NCBI GenBank assembly: GCA_029859385.1
Contig: JAOUDF010000022.1
Span: 1-20,547 of the forward strand
Direction: 5' to 3'
Length of the DNA stretch: 20,547 nt
DNA from: Nitrospirota bacterium
GTDB lineage: Bacteria > Nitrospirota > JAOUDF01
In this document: positions 14,560-20,547 of the stretch, in pieces
Position numbering within the stretch: position 1 is the first letter of the stretch
Layout: every line of letters begins with the position of its first letter
The notes under the pieces: model-generated
What the model saw: the letters and a program-made list of their open reading frames with translations, nothing else
What the model was told of the DNA's origin: nothing
Databases searched by the model: none
Made by a program: the position numbers and the translations under genes

Positions 14560-14640
14560 TTATCGTCCCTGCCGCTTCAGCGCCTCGTCGAGCAGCTGTA
14601 CCACATGTTTCAAAGGTATGCCACTCGTTCCGAGTTGCTC
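14560..14640 (-). pseudogene. Fragment of a glcF-like 3' end (diverged duplicate)
   Basis: The minus strand reads LGTSGIPLKHVVQLLDEALK followed by RQGR and TAA, nearly the same as the C-terminus of the intact glcF-like gene (IPVKHVVQLLDEALKGQGR). No start codon is available: the frame is closed by TAG upstream. At DNA level 14561-14619 matches 17014-17072 at 54 of 59 positions. It is either the old end of glcF left behind when the intervening segment entered, or the remnant of a lost paralogue. Confidence 0.75.
14561..14619. repeat. Direct repeat, left copy (pairs with 17014-17072)
   Basis: 59-bp direct repeat, 54 of 59 identical to the right copy inside the intact glcF-like gene. The two copies bound about 2.4 kb carrying the DUF488 segment. 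The differences mean the duplication is not recent or came from a related donor. Confidence 0.8.
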
Positions 14641-14645
14641 ACTTA

Positions 14646-14667
14646 TCAAGTACCCATCAAGTAGCCA
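14646..14667. repeat. 11-bp tandem repeat, first cluster
   Basis: TCAAGTACCCA and TCAAGTAGCCA lie head to tail. The same unit recurs about 90 bp to the right. The role is unknown. Confidence 0.7.
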
Positions 14668-14755
14668 GTTGTTGCCAGAAGACTATTATCTGATTGTTAT
14701 TTCGAGGTTTTTATTAAGGTGTCGAACGTGATTTTTATGTAAGCGGCCCATTCTA

Positions 14756-14781
14756 TCAAGTACCCGTCAAGTACCCGTCAA
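14756..14781. repeat. 11-bp tandem repeat, second cluster
   Basis: Two exact copies of TCAAGTACCCG are followed by TCAA, the final unit overlapping the stop codon of the AlbA_2-like fragment. The clusters may mark a recombination or slippage site at the edge of the inserted segment. Confidence 0.75.
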
Positions 14782-15155
14782 ATTGATTCGTCAGCATCGG
14801 GCGCCGCCCACCACGGAATGTACTTCCTCAGCTTCGGTGCCGCGCCAATATCATGAAGAACAATTGCGTCGGCAGCCACTGCTTCCTTGATAAGCCGGGA
14901 AGCGATGGCTATATTCTGGGGCTCGATACCAAAACGCTCACGGACAGAAGTATTTGTTAGATATTCTCGGTTTACATACTTAAGACAGGCATGCAGGTAA
15001 CAGGCGCGAATACGATCAGCTTTGTCCATCCTAGTTAACGGGCGGTGGGAGAAGAGGATTGCGCGAGTGGTTTCTTCGGCGACTTCAAACATTGGCGCTG
15101 GCAACTGGTAATACTCGGCCTGAAAGACCGGTGTGATTCTTTGCATCTCGTTCAT
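14778..15155 (-). CDS. C-terminal fragment of an AlbA_2/RecG-like ATP-binding regulator (probably truncated)
   Basis: 125 residues from ATG 15155. The protein resembles only the last third of the large family often annotated as 'transcriptional regulator / ATP-dependent DNA helicase RecG-like' (Schlafen AlbA_2 plus HATPase_c_4): LPAPMFEV, IRACYLHACLKYVNREYLTN, SVRERFGIEPQNIAIASRLI and a final APKLRKYIPWWA. The N-terminal AlbA_2 and ATPase domains, about 350 residues in usual members, are absent upstream, where the partner gene of DUF488 ends only 47 bp away. It is therefore a 5'-truncated remnant, or less likely a free-standing winged-helix protein expressed as the third gene of the segment. 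No strong ribosome site is seen. The stop lies inside the 11-bp repeats. Confidence 0.6.
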   Translation of the reverse strand: MNEMQRITPVFQAEYYQLPAPMFEVAEETTRAILFSHRPLTRMDKADRIRACYLHACLKYVNREYLTNTSVRERFGIEPQNIAIASRLIKEAVAADAIVLHDIGAAPKLRKYIPWWAAPDADESI

Positions 15156-15202
15156 ATCTTACGTTTCCAACATTCATCCCAATAGCTACTGCATCTCTTA
15201 TT

Positions 15203-16024
15203 TCAAAACAACTCCAGCCGTCTGTCGTGCGGTACCGGGAAGACGCCGATAATGACCCACGGATTGGTAGCCCAGCCGTGATATTGCTGCGTTGTCCCCA
15301 AGAAGAAATGAAGGTCCGTCTCCGAAAAGTCACCGTAATATTTTTCACGGACCTTTACAAGTGCCGCCGCTTCGTTACCGTTGGCCTGCTTCAAGCAATT
15401 CCAGAACAACTGCCCAACCTCCCAATCCAACACCTGAAGTTCGCTCTCCCGATGGTCGGCGTCGGTAAAACGATACGAGAATTTGAAAGGAAGCTTCGGG
15501 AAGATTCTGGACATCCTCTTGGGATCGGCACCGACAAACAGGTCACCTTGGTCGGCCATGGATTTCATAGCCTCCAGCTTTGCTGTGTCCCACGCCCGCT
15601 CGTCTTCTTCCCATATGAAATCAAGCACTCGCGTAGGCCGAAACACCGCCAGGGACATATTGTTTGCATGGGCTGCCTCAATGAGCAGCGGCAACTTGGT
15701 GTGGACCGTTGCTTTCCCAAGGACAAGTCGCCTACGCTCTCGCCAGTTGTCCCGTGTATCCATGTTGCCAAGTATTGTTATGTTCTGATGGTCTACTGGA
15801 TGATGGGATTCCGGCCTCGGGTCCTTTGCGCTCTTTACCAGCGTAGTTTCTATCCAGTCGAACTTCTTGTAACGGTCCTCATAGTCAAGAAGTCGAAAGG
15901 GAATCGGATAGAGTCGCACCCATGAACCGTCTTCACGCACACCTGCCGTGCAGACAAGTTCTCCGTACTTTTGCGACAACGTTGGATAGGTTTTGACCGT
16001 GATGAGGATACGTTCTTTGGGCAT
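15203..16024 (-). CDS. DUF488-partner protein, possibly of the dual-OB-fold (DuOB) type
   Basis: 273 residues from ATG 16024, which lies 4 nt after the stop of the DUF488 gene; an upstream start at 16069 would overlap that gene and is less likely. The N-terminus ERILITVKTYPTLSQKYGELVCTAG, followed by REDGSWVRLYPIPFRLL and KKFDWIET, is distinctive, as is the C-terminal FFLGTTQQYHGWATNPWVII. From memory this resembles a family described as containing two OB-like folds and found in defence-type neighbourhoods, but I cannot verify that name here. There is no signal peptide or membrane helix. The beta-rich pattern suits nucleic-acid or nucleotide binding. Tight spacing after the DUF488 gene suggests a two-gene functional unit. 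Confidence 0.8.
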   Translation of the reverse strand: MPKERILITVKTYPTLSQKYGELVCTAGVREDGSWVRLYPIPFRLLDYEDRYKKFDWIETTLVKSAKDPRPESHHPVDHQNITILGNMDTRDNWRERRRLVLGKATVHTKLPLLIEAAHANNMSLAVFRPTRVLDFIWEEDERAWDTAKLEAMKSMADQGDLFVGADPKRMSRIFPKLPFKFSYRFTDADHRESELQVLDWEVGQLFWNCLKQANGNEAAALVKVREKYYGDFSETDLHFFLGTTQQYHGWATNPWVIIGVFPVPHDRRLELF

Positions 16025-16028
16025 GGCT

Positions 16029-16925
16029 CTATAAATGGTCGATATCGTAGTCCTTCCCAAGCCGCGCATATACAGCTTCGGCTACACAATGACGATGGCA
16101 CTGCTCCGGTTGAAGCTCATAACAGGTCAGTGCCACCCGCTGCGATCCTTCGGCAACCCACCGGGCAATTTTTCTTATCGACGCGCCTTGCTTGGAAAGC
16201 TCGTCGCGTTTGTATATGATAAAGAGTGCGGTGTAATCCGCCTTGGTTTCCAAGTGTTGTCGGTCCTCTGATGCAATGCCAAGTTCAGGCATATGCACAT
16301 AACGAATGCCTAAACCCTCACAAGCGTGCTGGAGGGTGTTCTTTGAGAAACCATACTTGCGGCTTATTGGATTGCGGCGCACGTCACACAATAGCGACAC
16401 ACCGTCCTTAAGCAGCAGGTTAAGATAAGACTCCAAAGACTTGCCTTCGTAGCCAATAGTGGCCAGACCGGGAGGACGCCGAGCGGGGCGGGCAGCCTCA
16501 ACTCGCTCATAATCGGCGTTGTCGGTTAATACTTGGTTGATGATCTCACTGCAGATAGCGAAATAAGGGTATTTCTTATAAGTGAATTCAACCAGCGCAT
16601 TCCCACGTAGTTGCCCATAGTAGTGGCAAAAACGTTTCACTTGCTGGTGATAATCCCATGCTTTAGTCGCTTCTGTTTTACCTGCGCTTGTAAGCTGCCA
16701 AGCACCATCATCGTTAACCAGTAACCCTTTTCTCATAAGGCTCCGTTTATCCGCATACGAGGTAAACGAAAAGGCACCATAACGGTAAGGGACAAAATCG
16801 AAGCTGGGCTCTTGCTCAAATTCGCGAGTATAAAGAAGTAGCAGTTTTTGATAATCGAGGTTGCCGACTGCTCCGCCGATTGCGTCAAGCAGACTCAGCA
16901 GCAGCTTTTGTCGTCCGAAGAGCAT
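16029..16925 (-). CDS. DUF488-domain protein with N-terminal helical / winged-helix-like region
   Basis: 298 residues from ATG 16925. The C-terminal half, from about residue 153, is a DUF488 domain: LATIGYEGKSLESYLNLLL, LLCDVRRNPISRKYGFSK, IRYVHMPELGI and the closing CYELQPEQCHRH. The Asp-Val-Arg and Cys-His-Arg motifs are the usual conserved positions. The N-terminal 140 residues (KLLLSLLDAIGGAVGNLDYQ, FVPYRYGAFSF, LMRKGLL) resemble a Panacea/DUF4065-like or winged-helix module. The biochemical function of DUF488 is not established; the proteins often occur in accessory and defence regions. It has its own promoter-like sequence and leads the operon of the inserted segment. A resident role in modification, repair or phage defence is speculation. 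Confidence 0.88.
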   Translation of the reverse strand: MLFGRQKLLLSLLDAIGGAVGNLDYQKLLLLYTREFEQEPSFDFVPYRYGAFSFTSYADKRSLMRKGLLVNDDGAWQLTSAGKTEATKAWDYHQQVKRFCHYYGQLRGNALVEFTYKKYPYFAICSEIINQVLTDNADYERVEAARPARRPPGLATIGYEGKSLESYLNLLLKDGVSLLCDVRRNPISRKYGFSKNTLQHACEGLGIRYVHMPELGIASEDRQHLETKADYTALFIIYKRDELSKQGASIRKIARWVAEGSQRVALTCYELQPEQCHRHCVAEAVYARLGKDYDIDHL

Positions 16926-16965
16926 GGCTCAAAATACCTTTCCTATGCATGTAGCGCTACGCTGG

Positions 16966-16995
16966 AGTTTATGTCGCTGAACCATCGGCTGTCAA
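16966..16995 (-). promoter_or_regulatory. Sigma70-type promoter of the DUF488 operon
   Basis: On the minus strand a perfect TTGACA (16995-16990) is followed after 18 bp by TAAACT (16971-16966), 40 bp before the ATG at 16925. A self-complementary GTAGCGCTAC (16951-16960) lies between the -10 box and the gene and could be an operator. Confidence 0.6.
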
Positions 16996-17012
16996 CACCG
17001 TATACTATATAA

Positions 17013-18281
17013 CTATCGTCCCTGCCCCTTCAGCGCCTCGTCGAGCAGCTGTACTACATGTTTCACCGGAATCTCCTGCCCCGACTTGTCCAGCAGGTCC
17101 TCCAGCCCCATGCGGCAGCCGGGGCACGAGGTGATAACCAACTCCGCATCGGTGCCGCGGATGTCCTCCGCCTTCATCTCGCCCACCTTCATGGAAAGGT
17201 CATAGTGGGAGAGAGAGAAGGTGCCGCCAAAGCCGCAGCAGCGGTCGGGGGCGCTCATCTCGGCGAGGGTGACGCCGGGGACGGTGCCAATGAGCGAACG
17301 AGGCTCCTTTGAAATGCCCATCCCGCGCTTGAGGTGGCAGGGGTCGTGATAGGTGACGCGGAGCTGATCGAGTCCCGCATTGGCAAGAAGGGATGTAATA
17401 TCAGTGAATTTAAGCAGGTAGTCGTTGATGTCCATAACCTTCGCCGCAAAGGCTTCCGCCTCCTCCTTCAGCTCGGGCCGAGCCTCGGCGACCATCTCAG
17501 GATATTTCTTCAGCATGTGTCCGCAGGTGGGGCAGCCCAGCACAATGGCGTCGACATCGAGGTTCGCGAAGGCCTGAAGGTTTTTCGCCGCCAGGTCGAT
17601 CACCGTCTCCCGCTCTCCTAAACCAAGGAGCGGCGCGCCGCAGCAGACCTCATCGGACGGCATCACCACCTCGATCCCGAGCCGGGTGAGGAGGGAGATC
17701 ATCGACCGGCCGATATCGGTGTAGACCAGGTTGATGTTGCATCCCACATAGAAGGCAACCCGCCCCTTGACCTCTCCCTTTGGCCTGACTACCTCCGGGT
17801 AGCTGTCACGTAGCGGCAAACCGGAGATATCGGGGAATTTCCTCGCCATCCCCTTCCACTGAAAGGGCGACAAAAAGGAAAAGGGGCGCAACACGCGCTC
17901 CGTCAGCCCGCCGATGCGGCTCAAGGGCCCCAGCAGCCAACCCGGCACAAGGACGTTGCGGGCGATAAGTTTCTGGAGAGGATTCATTCCCCTGGACCGC
18001 GCAATCTCGGCTCGCACGGCAAGGATGATCTCCTCCACCGGCACGCCGCTGGGGCAGTCGGCAGAGCAGGCCATGCAGCCGATGCAGGTCGACATCTTCT
18101 CTACAAAGCGGTCGGTCAGCGGCAGCTTGCCGTCCAGCACCGCCTCAACCAAGGCCATTCTGCCCCGGGCGGTCATGGTCTCGTCCAGCTCGGCGGCAAA
18201 GGTGGGGCAGACAGCCCGGCAGGCGCCGCAGCGGATGCACTTGTAGATGTCGTCGCGGTATTTTTCGAGGAGGGGGTACAT
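17013..18281 (-). CDS. glcF: GlcF/LldE-type iron-sulfur oxidoreductase subunit
   Basis: 422 residues from ATG 18281. Two [4Fe-4S] ferredoxin motifs lie near the N-terminus (CIRCGACRAVCP and CIGCMACSADCP), followed by two cysteine-rich CCG domains, with VCCGAPLLGLGE in the first and RCCGFGGTFSL in the second; VGCNINL and GCPTCGHML belong to the same pattern. This is the glycolate/lactate dehydrogenase iron-sulfur subunit architecture, which passes electrons from an FAD subunit (GlcD type) towards quinones. No glcD gene is next to it: tRNA-Asn lies upstream and the DUF488 segment downstream, so its partner must be elsewhere. Its last about 59 bp are duplicated at 14561-14619. The ribosome site is weak. 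The exact substrate (glycolate, lactate or another hydroxy acid) cannot be decided. Confidence 0.9.
   Translation of the reverse strand: MYPLLEKYRDDIYKCIRCGACRAVCPTFAAELDETMTARGRMALVEAVLDGKLPLTDRFVEKMSTCIGCMACSADCPSGVPVEEIILAVRAEIARSRGMNPLQKLIARNVLVPGWLLGPLSRIGGLTERVLRPFSFLSPFQWKGMARKFPDISGLPLRDSYPEVVRPKGEVKGRVAFYVGCNINLVYTDIGRSMISLLTRLGIEVVMPSDEVCCGAPLLGLGERETVIDLAAKNLQAFANLDVDAIVLGCPTCGHMLKKYPEMVAEARPELKEEAEAFAAKVMDINDYLLKFTDITSLLANAGLDQLRVTYHDPCHLKRGMGISKEPRSLIGTVPGVTLAEMSAPDRCCGFGGTFSLSHYDLSMKVGEMKAEDIRGTDAELVITSCPGCRMGLEDLLDKSGQEIPVKHVVQLLDEALKGQGR
17014..17072. repeat. Direct repeat, right copy, within the glcF-like 3' end
   Basis: Matches 14561-14619 at 54 of 59 positions. It encodes the final 19 or so residues of the intact gene. 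Confidence 0.8.
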
Positions 18282-18413
18282 CAGGATATCATTCCGTTTT
18301 ACAGAACGCCCGGAGGAGAGGCTGAAGGATCATGATAAGGTCTGCGCAAAAAAATAATTTAGGGAATGGTACCACTAACTACCCGAGAAAACAACGGAAG
18401 GTGTGCCTTCGTA

Positions 18414-18442
18414 TTGACAGGGCTTAGGCAGTGTGATAATTT
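18414..18442 (+). promoter_or_regulatory. Promoter of tRNA-Asn
   Basis: A perfect TTGACA (18414-18419) is followed by TAATTT (18437-18442) at 17 bp, or GATAAT (18435-18440) at 15 bp, about 30 bp before the tRNA. The rest of 18282-18413 shows no further feature I can support; it should hold the leftward promoter of the glcF-like gene. Confidence 0.6.
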
Positions 18443-18469
18443 AACGCCTCTTCGCAAGAAGTACCCTAT

Positions 18470-18545
18470 TCCCCGATAGCTCAGTCGGTAGAGCGGGTGG
18501 CTGTTAACCACCATGTCGCTGGTTCGAGTCCGGCTCGGGGAGCCA
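18470..18545 (+). tRNA. tRNA-Asn (GTT)
   Basis: A full 76-nt cloverleaf: 7-bp acceptor stem TCCCCGA/TCGGGGA, D arm GCTC/GAGC, anticodon stem GGTGG/CCACC with loop CTGTTAA (anticodon GTT at 18503-18505), T arm GCTGG/CCGGC with TTCGAGT loop, discriminator G and an encoded CCA. Confidence 0.97.
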
Positions 18546-18551
18546 GAAAAT

Positions 18552-18580
18552 AAAAGCCAAGGCGGATGCCTTGGCTTTTT
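18552..18580. terminator. Strong bidirectional rho-independent terminator
   Basis: AAAAGCCAAGGC (18552-18563) pairs perfectly with GCCTTGGCTTTT (18568-18579) around loop GGAT. T-rich tails lie on both strands, so it serves tRNA-Asn on the plus strand and the DUF362 gene on the minus strand, which converge here. Confidence 0.9.
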
Positions 18581-18602
18581 CTCTTTCGACCGCTTATTCT
18601 AC

Positions 18603-19676
18603 CTATTTATACTGCTGAAACAGCCTGCCCCACTCGGTGTTGTTGAACTCCCGAATCCTGCTGGCCCCCACTGTCGGGTACCAGATGAAATCATGGTAGA
18701 CGTTGGATGCGAAGGGTGCCCAGACCACCAGCGGCGAATGGAGGAGTATTTTTTCCAGAAATTGAAGCGGCCCCTTGCGGAGCATCTGGTCGCCCCAGAT
18801 GACGAGGCTCTTCTCGGTCTTGAAACCGAAGTTGACGCCGGCAATATCCTCGCCGACGATCTCGATCTCCCGCGGATCGCCCACCCCCAGCCCGCGCTCG
18901 TGGCACATGCGGATGTAGGGGATGGTCATCGGATCGAACCCCATCAGCTTTGCCGCGATGCTGTCGATGGCCACCGAATCGGCCGAAGCCAGGATGTAGT
19001 TCTTCACCCTCGGGAACATGGTACGCGGCCCCGCACCGTCGCCGCAGACGGTGCCGTCCATCACCGCGAAGATGCCGGGATGCAGCTCCTTCTGCATGAT
19101 CATCAGGTCGGTGAGCACCTCGTGCATGTACTTGTGGGCGTAATGACGCACCTCCTTGAGGAGGCCGCCGAAGGAGTTCTTGATGGCGCCGGTGGTGGTG
19201 GAATGGCCGTGGGTCTTGACGGTGGGCAGATGCAGCACCTGTTTACCGATGAACATCTTCGGGATCTGTATCCCCTCGGGGAAGATCTGGTCGAGCTTGA
19301 GGAGTTTCTCCTTGAACTGGTAGACCTGCCACTCCACCTCAGGCAGGGGGATAAACGGCAGGCCGTACTGGTCGAGAATCGGCATCCACTTGTTGTTTTT
19401 CGCCCCCTCCCGCGGGTTGGTCACCACCGTCTTGTTCTCGATGGGGAAGATCCGCTCCTTCGGGAAACCGTCTTCCAGCAGCGTCTTCACGACGCCCTCG
19501 ACCTGCCACGGTTGCGATGAGCAGGCGGGAAAATATTTAGTCCAAGACAAGTTGAGCTTGATGAGAAGGTCGTTGTCCTTCGACAGGTGCTCCAGATACC
19601 CGGCCAGGTGCATCAACCGCTTGTAGTCGTCAAGGACGGTCTCGGGGGTGGTTTTAAGGACGGCTACTTTCGACAT
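18603..19676 (-). CDS. DUF362-domain protein
   Basis: 357 residues from ATG 19676, with AAGAGAG upstream. Family landmarks of DUF362 (PF04015 type) are LLIKLNLSW near residue 37, LHLPTVKTHGHSTTTGAIKNSFGG in the middle (the conserved Lys-Thr-His and Lys-Asn positions) and SADSVAIDSIAAKLMGFDP. No C-terminal ferredoxin cysteines are present, unlike in some DUF362 proteins. No signal peptide is seen. The biochemical function of the family is not settled. It starts 48 bp after pgi in the same direction and is probably cotranscribed with it; the shared terminator at 18552-18580 ends the unit. Confidence 0.88.
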   Translation of the reverse strand: MSKVAVLKTTPETVLDDYKRLMHLAGYLEHLSKDNDLLIKLNLSWTKYFPACSSQPWQVEGVVKTLLEDGFPKERIFPIENKTVVTNPREGAKNNKWMPILDQYGLPFIPLPEVEWQVYQFKEKLLKLDQIFPEGIQIPKMFIGKQVLHLPTVKTHGHSTTTGAIKNSFGGLLKEVRHYAHKYMHEVLTDLMIMQKELHPGIFAVMDGTVCGDGAGPRTMFPRVKNYILASADSVAIDSIAAKLMGFDPMTIPYIRMCHERGLGVGDPREIEIVGEDIAGVNFGFKTEKSLVIWGDQMLRKGPLQFLEKILLHSPLVVWAPFASNVYHDFIWYPTVGASRIREFNNTEWGRLFQQYK

Positions 19677-19724
19677 GGCTCTCTTTCATCGGTTCAGAAA
19701 TAATCAAGGCGTATCTAAAGAATT

Positions 19725-20547
19725 CTACTTCCTCATCCCCCGGTACCGCCGGATGAGCGTATTGGTCGAGCTGTCGTGGCCAAGACGCGGCTCTTCGGCG
19801 CTCTCCAGCTCCGCACCGACGCGCTTCGCCAGCACCTTACCCAGCTCCACCCCCCACTGGTCGAAGGAATCGAGGTTCCAGACAACCCCCTGCGTATAGA
19901 CGCTGTGCTCGTAGAGCGCCACCAGCCTACCCAAGCTCTCCGGCGTCAACTGGTCGACGAGGATGGTGTTGGTCGGCCGGTTCCCCTCAAAGACCCTGTG
20001 CGGCACCAGCCAGTCGGCCGTCCCCTCGGCCTTCACCTCTTCCGCCGTCTTGCCGAAGGCCAGGGCCTCGGTCTGGGCAAAGAGGTTGGCCATGAGCAGG
20101 TCGTGATGGCCGCCCAGTGGGTTCAGGGTTTTGCAGAAACCAATAAAGTCACAGGGGATCAGCTTCGTCCCCTGGTGGATGAGCTGGTAGAACGAGTGCT
20201 GGCCGTTGGTCCCCGGCTCGCCCCAGTAGATGGGGCCGGTCTGGTAGTCGACCACGGCGCCGTCGAGGGTGACGCGCTTGCCGTTGCTCTCCATGGTCAA
20301 CTGTTGGAGATAGGCAGGGAAGCGCTTCATATACTGGTCGTAGGGGAGCACCGCCACGGTCTGCGCGCCGAAGAAGTTGGTATACCACAACCCCAAAAGC
20401 CCCATGATCACCGGCATGTTACGGTCAAAGGGGGCGGTGCGGAAATGCTCGTCCATGGCGTGAAATCCCGCCAGCATCGAACGGAAATTTTCAGGGCCGA
20501 TGGCGATCATTGTCGAGAGGCCGATGGCCGAGTCCATGGAATAGCGG
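19725..20547 (-). CDS. pgi: Glucose-6-phosphate isomerase (C-terminal part, cut by right edge)
   Basis: About 273 residues are visible; the frame is open at the right edge, where RYSMDSAIGLSTMIAIG corresponds to the 'GGRYS..SAIGL' region of PGI, so roughly half of the protein lies outside. Visible landmarks are LLGLWYTNFFGAQTVAVLPYDQ, the active-site Glu in YWGEPGTNGQHSFYQL, the His region NPLGGHHDLLMANLFAQ and the catalytic Lys segment FDQWGVELGKVLA. It interconverts glucose-6-phosphate and fructose-6-phosphate in cytoplasmic glycolysis/gluconeogenesis. The C-terminal end is short and ordinary. The start and promoter are not in the window. Confidence 0.96.
   Translation of the reverse strand, partial: RYSMDSAIGLSTMIAIGPENFRSMLAGFHAMDEHFRTAPFDRNMPVIMGLLGLWYTNFFGAQTVAVLPYDQYMKRFPAYLQQLTMESNGKRVTLDGAVVDYQTGPIYWGEPGTNGQHSFYQLIHQGTKLIPCDFIGFCKTLNPLGGHHDLLMANLFAQTEALAFGKTAEEVKAEGTADWLVPHRVFEGNRPTNTILVDQLTPESLGRLVALYEHSVYTQGVVWNLDSFDQWGVELGKVLAKRVGAELESAEEPRLGHDSSTNTLIRRYRGMRK

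Noticed and set aside
14646..14781. CRISPR array
   Set aside because: Repeat units are only 11 bp, directly adjacent without spacers, and no cas genes are present.
15085..15348. Minus-strand ORF overlapping the partner gene and the AlbA_2 fragment, considered as a frameshifted N-terminal part of the fragment
   Set aside because: Most of it is an alternative frame of the DUF488-partner 3' end, and I could not recognise AlbA_2 or ATPase motifs in it.
18513..19520. Plus-strand ORF of 335 codons overlapping tRNA-Asn and the DUF362 gene
   Set aside because: It begins inside the tRNA, runs through the terminator and is antisense to DUF362 with a His/Asp/Leu-rich shadow composition.

Overview
The window looks like a chromosomal segment of a Geobacter-type anaerobe (Desulfuromonadales/Geobacterales). 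This is inferred from moderately high GC, a NikR-controlled ECF nickel transporter, a GlcF-type iron-sulfur oxidoreductase subunit, a PAS/HAMP hybrid kinase, DUF362 and pgi; no 16S or other taxonomic marker is present.

Layout. (1) 1-821, minus: 5' part of a DabB/NuoL-like membrane subunit running off the left edge. (2) 1234-5154, plus: a three-gene signalling operon with overlapping or coupled genes: an orphan periplasmic binding protein, a HAMP-PAS-kinase-receiver hybrid, and a small kinase-like protein that keeps its H-box but lacks the ATP-binding motifs. (3) 5366-7865, plus: a TonB-dependent receptor followed by a small conserved protein of unknown role. (4) 8106-11707, plus: a FabH-like ketosynthase, a thiamine-pyrophosphate enzyme of the acetolactate synthase family, and thiD; perfect palindromes precede the ketosynthase and a long hairpin precedes thiD. 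(5) 11783-12082, plus: a CMD/AhpD-fold protein without the usual cysteines, overlapping tail to tail with (6) 14482-12069, minus: the coupled operon nikR-nikM-PDGLE-nikQ, with a readable promoter and a NikR box over its -10 region, but no ATPase gene.

(7) About 14560-17013 is an apparent inserted or rearranged segment. It holds, on the minus strand, a DUF488 gene, a partner gene of a family I only tentatively recognise, and the C-terminal piece of an AlbA_2/RecG-like regulator. It is bounded by two diverged copies (54/59 identical) of the last about 59 bp of the neighbouring glcF-like gene, with 11-bp tandem repeats at its left end. (8) 18281-17013, minus: the intact glcF-like gene. (9) 18470-18545: tRNA-Asn(GTT) with a sigma70-like promoter and a strong bidirectional terminator, convergent with (10) 19676-18603, minus: a DUF362 protein, and 20547-19725, minus: the C-terminal part of glucose-6-phosphate isomerase, cut by the right edge.

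The most interesting points are a possible phosphorelay in which the degenerate kinase could act as a Spo0B-like phosphotransferase, a Shine-Dalgarno plus ATG inside the hybrid kinase that could release its receiver as a separate protein, the DUF488 segment between duplicated glcF ends, and the NikR operator.
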